A stretch of 64,000 bases of DNA from Sandaracinobacteroides sp039808025 (GTDB lineage: Bacteria > Pseudomonadota > Alphaproteobacteria > Sphingomonadales > Sphingomonadaceae): assembly GCA_039808025.1 (NCBI GenBank), contig JBDHSK010000005.1, forward strand, positions 62,001 through 126,000, in the 5' to 3' direction. Positions 35,873 to 44,876 of the stretch are shown piece by piece (position 1 is the stretch's first letter; the number at the start of each line of letters is the position of its first letter). Below the pieces are notes generated by a model. It was not told the DNA's origin. It searched no databases and saw only the letters and a program-made list of their open reading frames with translations. Made by a program: the position numbers and the translations under genes.

Positions 35873-37566
35873 CCGAGCACCGGGCAGGGGGGCAACTGTG
35901 CGCGCACCGGGAGGGAGGTGGCCGTTGCGTCGGCGGGGCTTGCCGACACGCTGCCGGGCAGGGTGCCGGAAAAGGCGATGCGTGCCGGCCGGCGCAGGCG
36001 GCGTTCCGAGACAGCGGGAAGGTCGCCCAGCGCTGCCCGCACACTTTGCGGGCAGACGGTATCGATGGTTCCGGCAATGCGCAGGCCTCCCAGCCCATCG
36101 GGCACGATGGTGGCCTTCAGTGTGGCGATGTCGCCGCTATTGTCAGAGAGGGTGGCGTGGCTGATCTCGATGGTGCCGCCATTGGCCCACTGCCCGAACG
36201 ACACGAGCGGGGCGTCGGCGGTGACGGCCGCCGCCAGTTCCAGCGCCAGCGGCGCGCTGCCGCCAAGGCGCAGCTGCTGGCCGCTGATCTCTACCTCGGC
36301 CTGTACCGGCCCTGTGGGGGAGGGGCCGATGTTGCCGAACGTCGGGGTTTCCCGCAGGTGGGTTTCCAGCTGGCTGGCGGTGGCCCGGGTGGCGAACAGC
36401 CCGCTTGTCATGGCGGGTTTGGTCCAGACGATCGACAGGCGGGCGATGCGGCCTTTTTCCGTACGCAGCGAGGCGCGGGCATAGGGGGCATGGATGCCGA
36501 GGCTGGCGCCCGCCAGATGCTTTGCCGCAAGGCTGAGGCGTGGTTCGACGGCCGCGATCACCTGGCGGTTTTTCTCCCACGGGATGCGGTTGACGATGGC
36601 GGTTTGCGCCTGGAGGTGCAGGGCCAGCGCCGCAGATTCGCGGCTGAGGCGGGCATTGGCGATATCGGCCTCCAGCCGATAGGGAAAGCCGCTGGTTTCG
36701 ATGGTGGAAGGGGGCGACAGCCAACGCCCCAGTTCCGTGCGCAGGCCACTGGAATAGCCATGCCACAGCCAGAACCACAGCAGGCCGCCAAGCCCCAGCG
36801 GCAGCAGCACCATCCACGGCGCCAGCCAGCTTCGCCGGGCCGGCGCGGCCGCGGCGGTGGGGGGGGCTTCCCTGACGGCGCAGCTCGTCGGATCGGCATT
36901 GATGGCAGCGTGGACTTTCGCCTCCATGGCCTCGCGCGACAGGCCGGGGGGGATGTCGGGACCAAAGGCCAGGGTCACGGTGCCTGCCCGCTTCACCAGC
37001 CCCTTGCCCCACAGGCGGCCGGCATCGTGCGTCACGGGAACGATGGGCAGATCGAGAATCGCATACAGCCCGCTCAGGCCGCCTTTCAGCGGCGGCGCTT
37101 CGCCCACCGGCACTCTGGTTCCTTCAGGGAAGATCAGGATCTGCCGGCCGTGGGTCACGCGGTCGCGCGCATCGCGGATCAGGTTGCGAAGGGCGGCACC
37201 GGCGCGGTTGCGCTCGACGAAGATGCTGCCGTGCTGGAAGGCCAGATAGCCCCACACAGGAATGCTGCGCAGTTCGCGCTTCATCACCACCGCCGGGCGC
37301 CTGAACAGATAGAGGGTGAGGATGGTTTCGAACATCGATTGATGCTTGAAGGCGACGATCGCAGGCTGACTGGGGATTGCTCCCCGTACCTGCAGGCGGA
37401 TTCCCAGAAGCACCCGTGCGCACCAGACGAACCACGCCGACCACAGGTGCGCCCCCGCGATGATCCAGCGCTTCGAGAAGGCCCCGGCCAGGATGGCCAG
37501 TGCCACCACCGCCGACCCGGTGTAGAAAATGATGGTGAACAGCCATGACCTGAGGGTGTGGATCAT
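35869..37566 (-). CDS. Fusion: 1-acylglycerol-3-phosphate acyltransferase (PlsC-like) + DUF2125
   Basis: A 565-residue protein in one uninterrupted frame. Residues 1-235 are a PlsC-like acyltransferase with an N-terminal membrane helix, the substrate motif FEGTR as IFPEGTR and the block GHQSM as FKHQSMFE. After an Ala/Pro linker and a second membrane helix (LAPWMVLLPLGLGGLLWFWL) comes a DUF2125 domain (WLSPPSTIETSGFPYRLEAD and onward) of about 300 residues facing the periplasm. The first part acylates lysophosphatidic acid; DUF2125 has no known function. I chose ATG 37566, overlapping the YdcF stop by four bases. DUF2125 is normally separate. Confidence 0.87.
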   Translation of the reverse strand: MIHTLRSWLFTIIFYTGSAVVALAILAGAFSKRWIIAGAHLWSAWFVWCARVLLGIRLQVRGAIPSQPAIVAFKHQSMFETILTLYLFRRPAVVMKRELRSIPVWGYLAFQHGSIFVERNRAGAALRNLIRDARDRVTHGRQILIFPEGTRVPVGEAPPLKGGLSGLYAILDLPIVPVTHDAGRLWGKGLVKRAGTVTLAFGPDIPPGLSREAMEAKVHAAINADPTSCAVREAPPTAAAAPARRSWLAPWMVLLPLGLGGLLWFWLWHGYSSGLRTELGRWLSPPSTIETSGFPYRLEADIANARLSRESAALALHLQAQTAIVNRIPWEKNRQVIAAVEPRLSLAAKHLAGASLGIHAPYARASLRTEKGRIARLSIVWTKPAMTSGLFATRATASQLETHLRETPTFGNIGPSPTGPVQAEVEISGQQLRLGGSAPLALELAAAVTADAPLVSFGQWANGGTIEISHATLSDNSGDIATLKATIVPDGLGGLRIAGTIDTVCPQSVRAALGDLPAVSERRLRRPARIAFSGTLPGSVSASPADATATSLPVRAQLPPCPVLG

Positions 37567-38153
37567 GGCCGGCGTACCTGCAGCAGCAGCCAGGCGCCCA
37601 GCAGCTTGGCATATTCCCGGTGCATGGCGCGCAGCGGCAACCCGGCGGAAACGCCATCGGGAACGATCACCACGTCTGCGGGCAACCTGGCCTGCAGTTC
37701 GAGGCGGGCGCGGTGCATGTGGTAGCCCGCCGTCACCAGCCGCACCGACCGGAAGCGGTGCCGCGCCACCCACTGTGCCACTTCATCGGCATTGGTGGCC
37801 GTGCTGCTGGCCGCGAAGCCGAGATCGATGCAGCACGACAGCATGCGGGCGGGAATTCCGGCCTTTTCCGCCAGCTCGGGCGGGCGCACGCTTTTGTCGA
37901 CACCGGAAATCAGCATGCGTCTGGCGTGGCCGGATTCCATGATGGCGACCCCCCGTTTCAGCCGTCCGGGGCCGCCGGTCAGGACGGCGATTCCATCGGT
38001 GGTGACAGAGTCGGCAGCCGCGGGCACCTGGCGGAAGATGAAGACGATGAAGCCGGCAAACCACAACAGGAACAGCAGTGCCGCACTGCGCACCAGCCAT
38101 CCCCACACGCTTTGGCGCGCCTTCTTCCCTGATCCAGCCATTGCTGCTGCCAT
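37563..38153 (-). CDS. YdcF/ElyC family protein (DUF218)
   Basis: A 196-residue protein with one N-terminal membrane helix (about residues 22-42) and a DUF218 domain: DGIAVLTGGPGRLKRGVAIM, RRMLISGVDKS, SSTATNADEVAQWV and LVTAGYHMHRARLEL. ElyC/SanA members act in envelope integrity and lipid-carrier metabolism. It is coupled to the acyltransferase-DUF2125 gene, which supports an envelope role for the operon. Confidence 0.87.
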   Translation of the reverse strand: MAAAMAGSGKKARQSVWGWLVRSAALLFLLWFAGFIVFIFRQVPAAADSVTTDGIAVLTGGPGRLKRGVAIMESGHARRMLISGVDKSVRPPELAEKAGIPARMLSCCIDLGFAASSTATNADEVAQWVARHRFRSVRLVTAGYHMHRARLELQARLPADVVIVPDGVSAGLPLRAMHREYAKLLGAWLLLQVRRP

Positions 38154-38219
38154 ATCCGCTTCTTCGCCAAAGGGAAATGCCTGCTTGCCGCTGATGCTCC
38201 CCTGTGGAATGGATCAGCC

Positions 38220-39197
38220 ATGCTGGTTGTCTGCCCCCAATGTGCCGCGCGCTATCGCCTGTCGGCAGAGATGTGGCCAACAGGAATCGATTCCGCCGGC
38301 CAGCCGCAGCGGATGCCGCGCAAGGTGCGCTGCCGGTCGTGTGCCACGGTCTGGATGGCCCTGCCCGAAGAGGATATCCTCGAACTTGGCGCGCCGCTGG
38401 CAGCGGCCGACCAGCCCCCACCGCCCGCACCGGTTCCCGCACCGCCGCACCCCGCGCCAGACGCGCCAGCCACATCCGCGCCGGATGCGCCGGCCACTGC
38501 GCTGTCGCCCTCGCCGCTGGCTGCGCGGCGCTGGCAGCAGCCTAGCACGGACGGCCCTGCCGCAGCAGGTGGCAACCACTGGGCCGATGCAGAGCCTGAG
38601 GAACAGGCAGACGGCGATGATGAACCAGCGCATGGCCGCCGCTGGCGGGTCGTGGCGGCTCTGGCAGCGGCAGTGGTGGGGGTTGCCCTGATCTTGTCCG
38701 CTGTGGTGAGACCCGAGGGTAACGGCCATTATCGGGTTGCCGGCCATGAGGTCGCCCTTCCCGGCTGGGCCGATCCGGAACCGCTGCTGCGCGCATTGCC
38801 GGATCTGTCGCTGCCGCAGATTTCACTGCCCGGCGTGTCGTTGCCTCAGTTGTCGTTGCCTCAGTTGTCGCTTCCCACCGTGCGGGTGCCCACCACATCG
38901 CCGCCGCCCCTGAAGCTTGCCATCTCGGCCCAGCGCCGTCTGGTCGATGGCCGGACGGTCTGGGATGTCGAGGGAACGCTTTCCAACCCCACGGCCGATG
39001 CTCATGCGGTTCCGGCCATCGCCCTGGTGCTGGTGAACGGCGAGGGAGAGTCGCTGGGGCGCTGGGTGGTGCGGCCATCGGCCACACGGCTTGCGCCGGG
39101 CGCCGCCACCCGCTTTGAAAGCAGCGCCATCGATCCGCCTCCGGCTGCCACTGGCGTGCGGGCGTTCCTGAAGCCCGCCGGCATCGGCCGGTTGTAA
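38220..39197 (+). CDS. MJ0042-type zinc-ribbon membrane protein with SLPQL repeats
   Basis: A 325-residue protein. The N-terminus has an MJ0042-type zinc finger: VCPQCAARYRL and VRCRSCATVWMA. Then come a proline/alanine-rich stretch, one membrane helix (VVAALAAAVVGVALILSAVV near residues 143-162), a stretch of SLPQL-like pentapeptide repeats (about residues 197-222), and a DUF3426-like beta domain ending in FLKPAGIGRL. The arrangement is common in alphaproteobacteria but the function is unknown. The repeats are coded by tandem 15-bp units. Confidence 0.82.
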   Translation: MLVVCPQCAARYRLSAEMWPTGIDSAGQPQRMPRKVRCRSCATVWMALPEEDILELGAPLAAADQPPPPAPVPAPPHPAPDAPATSAPDAPATALSPSPLAARRWQQPSTDGPAAAGGNHWADAEPEEQADGDDEPAHGRRWRVVAALAAAVVGVALILSAVVRPEGNGHYRVAGHEVALPGWADPEPLLRALPDLSLPQISLPGVSLPQLSLPQLSLPTVRVPTTSPPPLKLAISAQRRLVDGRTVWDVEGTLSNPTADAHAVPAIALVLVNGEGESLGRWVVRPSATRLAPGAATRFESSAIDPPPAATGVRAFLKPAGIGRL

Positions 39198-39224
39198 CTG
39201 CCCCCTTTATTGCAAGAGGCCGTC

Positions 39225-40466
39225 ATGAATTTCGATTACACCCCCCGGATGCAGGAAATGCTGATGCGCCTGCGGGCCTTCATGGATGCCCATATCTACC
39301 CCAACGAGCAGCGCTATCACGAGGAACTGGCGGCTGGCGAGCGCTGGAAGGTGCTGCCACTGATCGAGGAACTGAAGCCGCTGGCCCGGGCCGAGGGGCT
39401 TTGGAACATGTTCGTGCCGCCGGTGCACCCGGTGGGGGCAGCCAGCCCGCTCAGTCACTTCTCCTTCGAGGGCACGCCGCTTTCCAATCTTGAATATGCG
39501 CCGCTGGCCGAGGAAATGGGGCGCGCCCCCTGGTCGTCCGAAGTGTTCAACTGCTCGGCCCCCGATACCGGAAACATGGAGGTGCTGGCCCGCTATGGCA
39601 CGGCCGAGCAGCAGGACCGCTGGCTGAAACCGCTGTCACGCGGCGAGATCCGCTCGGCCTTCCTGATGACCGAGCCGGCGGTCGCATCGTCGGATGCCAC
39701 CAATATCGAAACGTCGATCGTCCGCGATGGCGATCATTATGTGGTGAACGGGCGCAAATGGTGGTCGAGCGGCGTCGGCGACCCGCGCTGCGCCATCGCC
39801 ATTGTCATGGGAAAGACCAACCCGCAGGCGGCCCGCCATGCTCAGCAATCGCAGATTCTGGTGCCGCTCGATACGCCGGGCGTCACCCGGGTGCGGCCGT
39901 TGCATGTGTTTGGATACGATGACGCGCCTCATGGCCATTTCGAGGTTCTGCTTGAGAATGTGCGGGTTCCGGTATCGAACATCATTCTGGGTGAAGGCCG
40001 CGGATTCGAGATCGCGCAGGGGCGGCTGGGGCCAGGCCGCATTCACCACTGCATGCGTTCGATCGGCGCAGCGGAACGGGCGCTGGAACAGATGGTGAAG
40101 CGGCTGAAGGCGCGCACCGCCTTCGGCAAGCCGCTGTCGCAGCAGGGGGTGTGGCACGAACGCATTGCCAACGCCCGGATCGAGATCGAGCAGGCGCGGC
40201 TGCTGACCCTGAAGGCGGCGTGGATGATGGACACCGTGGGCAACAAGGACGCCAAGGCGCTGATCGCCATGATCAAGGTGGTGGCCCCCAATGTGGCGAC
40301 CCGCGTGCTCGACATGGCTATTCAGGCGCATGGCGGCGGCGGTGTAAGCCAGGATTTCTTTCTGGCCGCCACCTATGCTTCCCAGCGCACCCTGCGCTTT
40401 GCCGATGGCCCCGACGAGGTGCACCGGCAGGCCATCGCCAAGGACGAGATCCGCCGCTACAACTAG
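39225..40466 (+). CDS. Acyl-CoA dehydrogenase (ACAD11-like)
   Basis: A 413-residue FAD-dependent acyl-CoA dehydrogenase. The mid-domain block FLMTEPAVASSDATNIET binds FAD and substrate, GRIHHCMRSIGAAERALEQM and FGKPLSQQGV mark the C-terminal helical domain, and YASQRTLRFADGPDEVHRQAIAKDEI is the typical end. It introduces the trans-2 double bond in acyl-CoA. I chose ATG 39225 (AGAGG upstream, and the family begins here). No other beta-oxidation gene is adjacent. Confidence 0.92.
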   Translation: MNFDYTPRMQEMLMRLRAFMDAHIYPNEQRYHEELAAGERWKVLPLIEELKPLARAEGLWNMFVPPVHPVGAASPLSHFSFEGTPLSNLEYAPLAEEMGRAPWSSEVFNCSAPDTGNMEVLARYGTAEQQDRWLKPLSRGEIRSAFLMTEPAVASSDATNIETSIVRDGDHYVVNGRKWWSSGVGDPRCAIAIVMGKTNPQAARHAQQSQILVPLDTPGVTRVRPLHVFGYDDAPHGHFEVLLENVRVPVSNIILGEGRGFEIAQGRLGPGRIHHCMRSIGAAERALEQMVKRLKARTAFGKPLSQQGVWHERIANARIEIEQARLLTLKAAWMMDTVGNKDAKALIAMIKVVAPNVATRVLDMAIQAHGGGGVSQDFFLAATYASQRTLRFADGPDEVHRQAIAKDEIRRYN

Positions 40467-40499
40467 GGCAATAGCCGCTGCCGGCGGGGCTTGCGCTGA

Positions 40500-42308
40500 T
40501 CAGCGGCCGAGATCGGCCGGCGGAATTTCGCCCAGTGCGGTTTCGCTGCTTTCGGGCTGCCAGTTCTGGCCGGGGCGGAACACGGTGTCGCGCCCGGCCA
40601 TCAGGTCTCCCGAGGCTACCTGCAGGGCCAGCCGCTCGCGGTCGCGGCGGATATATTCGTGGGTAATGGCGTCGATGGTGTCTTCGGGCGTGCCGGTTTC
40701 GGCAAGCACCATGCGCCCCATCTCGATGGCGGAATGGAACAGCTCGCGGACGGCCAGATCGATGTCGGCGGCGACCAGCCGCATATAGTGGGTGCGATCA
40801 TGGGCGCGGGCAATGATGCGCAGATGCGGGAAGGCCTTGCGAACGCCGTCGAGCCGGTGCGGATCCCAGGCGCCGCCACTGGTAACCAGAAGCAACTGGC
40901 TGTGTTCCGCGCCGGCGGCCCGCAGCACATCGGTGCGGAAGCCGTCGCCGTAATATACGGTCCAGCCGAAGGCCTGCGAGCGTTCGATCTGGTCGGGCTG
41001 GCTGTCGATCAGCACGACATCGAGGCCGCGGGCATGGAGCATCTGGGTGACGATCTGCCCGAAACGGCCATAACCGATGACGATGATGCGGCTCGGCGTG
41101 GCCTCTTCCGGCCCCTTAAGGTGGCGTTCGGTTACCTTCGCTGGCGGTGGCAGCCGCGACCATAGCGCCAGCAGCAGCGGGGTAGAGGCCATCGACAGGG
41201 TGACAACCGCTGTGAAAAGCGACGCCGCCTCGGGGTAGATGAGCAGCCCGTGGGTGGCCGCCGAGAGAATCACAAAGGCAAATTCACCGCCCTGCGACAA
41301 CAGCAGGCCGATACGGCCGGCCTGCCGCCAGCTGGAGCCGAACATCAGGCACAGGCCGGCGATCAGCAGCGATTTCACAGTTACCAGCACCACCACGAAC
41401 AGCAGGATGCGCCACGGGTTGGCTATCAGCACCTGCAGATCGAGCGTCATGCCCACGGCCATGAAGAACAGGCCAAGCAACAGGCCGCGGAATGGTTCGA
41501 TATCGGCCTCGACTTCGTGGCGATAGGGGCTGTCAGCCAGCATGACTCCGGCGATGAAGGCCCCCATGGCCATCGATACCCCCAGGAGCGCCATCAGGAA
41601 CGATGCCCCCAGCACGGTGAGCAAGGCCCCGATCACGAACACCTCGCGGGTGCCGGTGGCGGCGATCCGCCGGAACAGCGGTTTCAGAAGCAGCCGCCCG
41701 GCGATTACCAGCGCCACGATGGCAAGCCCGGTCACTCCGATCAGTTCCCAGCCGCTGCGGGCATTGGGATCGGGCAGGCGCGACAGCGCTGTGGTTACCA
41801 GCAGCAGCGGGACGATCGCCAGATCCTGCATCAGCAGAATGGAAATGGTGCGCTCGCCCAGCGGGGTGTTCAGCTGGTCCTGATTCTTCAGCAGCTGGAT
41901 ATCAAGGGCCGTCGACGACAGCGCCAGCGCCAGCCCGACCACCAGCGCCGCCTGCCAGGTGAAGGCGGTGATCAGAAGCAGCACCCCGGCGATGGCAAAG
42001 CCGCACAGCACCACCTGCAGAACGCCCAGCCCGAAAATGTCGCGTCGCAACGCCCAGAGGCGCGACGGGTTCAGTTCCAGACCAACGACGAACAGCAGCA
42101 GCACCACCCCGAATTCCGAGAAGGAAAAGGTGCTCTCCGGGTCGGCGATCAGTTGCAGCACCTGCGGGCCAATGACGATTCCCGCTGCGAGGTAGCCAAG
42201 GATTGCCCCCAGTTTCAGCCGGGTGAACAGCGGGATGAACAGCGTGGCGGCGGCCAGATAGACCACGGCCTCTTTCAGCAGTTCCGGGGAGCCGGACGCC
42301 GCTGCCAC
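40500..42308 (-). CDS. CPA2-family cation:proton antiporter with RCK domain (KefB/KefC-like)
   Basis: A 602-residue protein with about 12 membrane helices (residues 10-385) and a C-terminal RCK_N domain with the nucleotide-binding motif IVIGYGRFGQIV. FGVVLLLFVVGLEL and LSSTALDIQLL are typical of CPA2 antiporters. It probably exports K+ or Na+ in exchange for protons, gated by NAD(H) or glutathione. The GTG at 42308 starts the family domain and lies 2 nt after the IscU-like gene stop, with GGAAGG upstream; a longer frame to 42683 is the antisense of nothing useful and only overlaps that gene. Confidence 0.88.
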   Translation of the reverse strand: MAAASGSPELLKEAVVYLAAATLFIPLFTRLKLGAILGYLAAGIVIGPQVLQLIADPESTFSFSEFGVVLLLFVVGLELNPSRLWALRRDIFGLGVLQVVLCGFAIAGVLLLITAFTWQAALVVGLALALSSTALDIQLLKNQDQLNTPLGERTISILLMQDLAIVPLLLVTTALSRLPDPNARSGWELIGVTGLAIVALVIAGRLLLKPLFRRIAATGTREVFVIGALLTVLGASFLMALLGVSMAMGAFIAGVMLADSPYRHEVEADIEPFRGLLLGLFFMAVGMTLDLQVLIANPWRILLFVVVLVTVKSLLIAGLCLMFGSSWRQAGRIGLLLSQGGEFAFVILSAATHGLLIYPEAASLFTAVVTLSMASTPLLLALWSRLPPPAKVTERHLKGPEEATPSRIIVIGYGRFGQIVTQMLHARGLDVVLIDSQPDQIERSQAFGWTVYYGDGFRTDVLRAAGAEHSQLLLVTSGGAWDPHRLDGVRKAFPHLRIIARAHDRTHYMRLVAADIDLAVRELFHSAIEMGRMVLAETGTPEDTIDAITHEYIRRDRERLALQVASGDLMAGRDTVFRPGQNWQPESSETALGEIPPADLGR

Positions 42309-42310
42309 GC

Positions 42311-42760
42311 CTAGGGACCTTCCTGCCCGGTCGCAGCGCTGGCGGCCGCATGGGCGGCATCGAACGCCAGCAGGATCGATGGATGACGGGCCGGATGCGC
42401 GCGTGCCGCCTCGAACAGGTGCAGTTGTGGAAATCTTGCCGCCAGCTGGTCTGGCAGGCGCCCCTCGCCGGCAAGCCAGGTAGCCAGCAACTGGTGGGCC
42501 TGTCCGAGGTCTGCGGTGTTGAGACCAAGGATGGCCTGCCCGAGAATGGCAGCCGAGGCCTGCCCGAGAGCGCAGGCCTGCACCTCTTGCCCGAACCGCA
42601 CGACATGGCCGCCGCCGTCGAGTTCGACATCGGCCTGTACGACGCTTCCGCAGATCAGCGACCGCCGCATGGCAGTGCCGCAAGGCGGGGTCAGCCGCTC
42701 CTGAAAGGGAATGGAGGCGGCAAGCCTGAGAATGTCAGCGTTGTACAGCGGGGCGTCCAC
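42311..42760 (-). CDS. IscU/NifU-like iron-sulfur scaffold protein
   Basis: A 149-residue protein like the SUF/NifU-type scaffolds. Three cysteines are seen in PPCGTAM, LICGSVV and VQACALGQASAAIL, the last being the strongest match to the family. The second half is low in conservation. It may receive sulfur for cluster assembly. It directly precedes the CPA2 antiporter. Confidence 0.8.
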   Translation of the reverse strand: MDAPLYNADILRLAASIPFQERLTPPCGTAMRRSLICGSVVQADVELDGGGHVVRFGQEVQACALGQASAAILGQAILGLNTADLGQAHQLLATWLAGEGRLPDQLAARFPQLHLFEAARAHPARHPSILLAFDAAHAAASAATGQEGP

Positions 42761-42787
42761 CCGCCTACTATACGGGTGGAACGGCGA

Positions 42788-43561
42788 TTAGGAAGGCGCG
42801 AAATCCTTCTGGTAGGCAGTTTTCACCATGGTGCGAATGCTGTCGAGCGGCAGCGAGACTTCATAACTGCCTTCTGCCCAGGGACCGGCGACATAAGGCG
42901 CCACCAGCACCCGCAACAAGGATATCTGGCCTTCGCCGGCGGGCACGATCACCTGATCTCCCAGTGGGGGACAATCACTGAAGTCGGGCAGTTTGTCCTT
43001 GCCGCGCCGCTCCGCCCGCTCGGCGTCGAGTGCCTGACACCATGCCGGTGTAAGCGCTTTCAGGGCATCGCTGGGGCTGGTGAACAGGTCGGCAAAGCTG
43101 ATGCGTTTGCCGGCCTTGCGATCGTAGATGGCGGCATCATACCCCATGTTGCCATGGGCGCCGCCGGTGTAGGTCGAGGTTTGCGCCGACAGGACGAGCA
43201 ATGTCGGAGTCTCGGCTTCGGGCTTCCAGTTCTGGTGGAATTCATTGCCGTGGAATTCGTAGCCGCCGGTCTTGGCGTCGCTGGCGGATTTGCGCGCCTC
43301 GGCCTCTGCGGTCTGCAACGCCTGCTCGGCATCGCTTCTCAGCAGACGGAACAGATTGGGTTCCAGAGCTGCTTCAGGGGGCGCTGACCAGTAGAACGTC
43401 AGCTCGGGCGATGAATGCCGCAGCAGCAGTTCGCTGGCCAGAATCGGTTCGCGCGTCGGGTCGGCTGCAGGTGGGTGATCCGTGGCCGGGGCGTCGGGCT
43501 GACAGGCCGTGATCATCAGTGACAGGGAAATGGCAAGCAAAGGTAACCGGAAGAAGGGCAT
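42788..43561 (-). CDS. DUF4163/DUF3298 lipoprotein
   Basis: A 257-residue lipoprotein. The signal peptide ends in the lipobox ITAC (Cys20). The mature part has a DUF4163-like region (YYSAPPEAAL to LLVLSAQTSTYTGGAHG) and a DUF3298-like end (ISFADLFTSPSDALKAL, then PYVAGPWAEGSYEVSLPL). The TGGAHGN motif is characteristic. Such domains occur in PdaC and RsiV and bind peptidoglycan or proteins. Function here is unknown. Confidence 0.82.
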   Translation of the reverse strand: MPFFRLPLLAISLSLMITACQPDAPATDHPPAADPTREPILASELLLRHSSPELTFYWSAPPEAALEPNLFRLLRSDAEQALQTAEAEARKSASDAKTGGYEFHGNEFHQNWKPEAETPTLLVLSAQTSTYTGGAHGNMGYDAAIYDRKAGKRISFADLFTSPSDALKALTPAWCQALDAERAERRGKDKLPDFSDCPPLGDQVIVPAGEGQISLLRVLVAPYVAGPWAEGSYEVSLPLDSIRTMVKTAYQKDFAPS

Positions 43562-43569
43562 GAGGCAGC

Positions 43570-44142
43570 CTAACCGATCTTGTTCCTCATGGCGAGATCA
43601 TTCATGAACCGGTTGTCGTCACCACTGGCCAGATGCGGCGCGAGATCAGCAATATCGCCCAGCAACTGGCTTAGTGGCTCGATCTCGCTGCGCGGCCAGT
43701 TCCCCAGAACATAGCCGGTCACCCGATCCTTGTGGCCGGGGTGGCCGATGCCGATGCGCACGCGGCGGTATTCGGCACCGATATGACGATCGATCGAGCG
43801 CAGGCCGTTCTGGCCGCCATGGCCGCCGCCGCGCTTTACCTTCACCCGTAACGGCGCGAGGTCGAGATCGTCGTGGAAAACGGTGAGCGCCTCGGGCTCC
43901 AGCCTGTAGAAGCGCAGGGCCTCGGCCACCGAGCGGCCGCTTTCGTTCATGAAGGTCTGCGGCTTCAGAAGCAGCACCCTTTCGTGGGCCAGCCGGCCTT
44001 CCGACAACAGCCCCTGGAATCGTGGCTTCCAGGGGCTGAAATCGTGCATGTCGTGAATGACATCGACAGCCTGAAACCCGGCATTGTGCCGGTTCAGTGC
44101 ATGGGCCGGGCCGGGGTTGCCGAGCCCGGCGAACAGCAGCAT
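43570..44142 (-). CDS. pth: Peptidyl-tRNA hydrolase
   Basis: A 190-residue enzyme releasing tRNA from stalled peptidyl-tRNA. GLGNPGPAHALNRHNAGF holds Asn9 and catalytic His19; LLKPQTFMNESGRSVAE and VFHDDLDLAPLRVKVKRGGGHGGQNGL carry the remaining active-site residues. It starts on the last base of the rplY stop (TGATG), the classic rplY-pth pair. Confidence 0.97.
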   Translation of the reverse strand: MLLFAGLGNPGPAHALNRHNAGFQAVDVIHDMHDFSPWKPRFQGLLSEGRLAHERVLLLKPQTFMNESGRSVAEALRFYRLEPEALTVFHDDLDLAPLRVKVKRGGGHGGQNGLRSIDRHIGAEYRRVRIGIGHPGHKDRVTGYVLGNWPRSEIEPLSQLLGDIADLAPHLASGDDNRFMNDLAMRNKIG

Positions 44143-44762
44143 CAGGCTTCCGCTTCGCCTTCCGCCTGCGTCGTCGTATCACCTTCCAGCGACTTCAGCG
44201 ACGACGGCGCGGCGATGGTGGCGATGGTGAAATCGCGATCGATCACCGGAGTGACGTTGTCGGGCAGAGTCACGGCCGAAATGTGGATCGATTCGCCGAC
44301 ATCAAAGCCGGCAACGTCGACCGTGATGAAATCGGGGATGATGCCGGCCGGGCAGCGCACCTCGATCTCGTGGCGCACCACGTTCAGAACGCCGCCGCGC
44401 TTCAGGCCCGGCGAGGTGTCCTCGTTGATGAAGTGCACCGGAACGAACACGGCGATCAGTTCATCTGCGGCAACCCGCAGGAAATCGACGTGCAGCGGAC
44501 GGTCGGTGACCGGGTGGAACTGGATATCGCGCGGCAGGGTGAGGTGGGCCGTGCCATCAACGGTAACTTCCACCACCGAGTTGGCGAAAAAGCCGGTCTC
44601 GAGCAGCTTCACCAGCCGCTTTTCCTCGACATGAATCGCAAGCGCCGGTTGCTTGTTGCCATAAATCACCGCCGGAACCCGGCCTTCACGCCGCACCGCC
44701 CGGGAGGCTCCCTTGCCAGCCCGGTCGCGTGTCTGCGCATCGAGCGTCAGCACATCAGACAT
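44142..44762 (-). CDS. rplY: 50S ribosomal protein L25 (general stress protein CTC form)
   Basis: A 206-residue long-form L25 with an N-terminal 5S rRNA-binding domain (TRDRAGKGASRAVRREGRVPAVIYG) and a C-terminal TL5-like domain (EVRCPAGIIPDFITVDV). I chose ATG 44762, which has GGAG 6 nt upstream; the longer frame includes upstream sequence. It lies upstream of pth and is coupled to it. Confidence 0.96.
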   Translation of the reverse strand: MSDVLTLDAQTRDRAGKGASRAVRREGRVPAVIYGNKQPALAIHVEEKRLVKLLETGFFANSVVEVTVDGTAHLTLPRDIQFHPVTDRPLHVDFLRVAADELIAVFVPVHFINEDTSPGLKRGGVLNVVRHEIEVRCPAGIIPDFITVDVAGFDVGESIHISAVTLPDNVTPVIDRDFTIATIAAPSSLKSLEGDTTTQAEGEAEA

Positions 44763-44876
44763 ATCATTCTCCATTAACCTGATTCGCCCGGCGCCTCCAG
44801 GGTGCGCCAGCCACGAAGGAGCGGCCACTACAGCAAAGCCGCGCCGCAGGCAAGATCAGCGGGCGTTTGCCGCCGT

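Noticed and set aside
36046..37548. A 500-codon plus-strand frame opposite the acyltransferase-DUF2125 gene
   Set aside because: It is an antisense shadow with low-complexity composition; the minus strand has recognisable domains and coupled neighbours.
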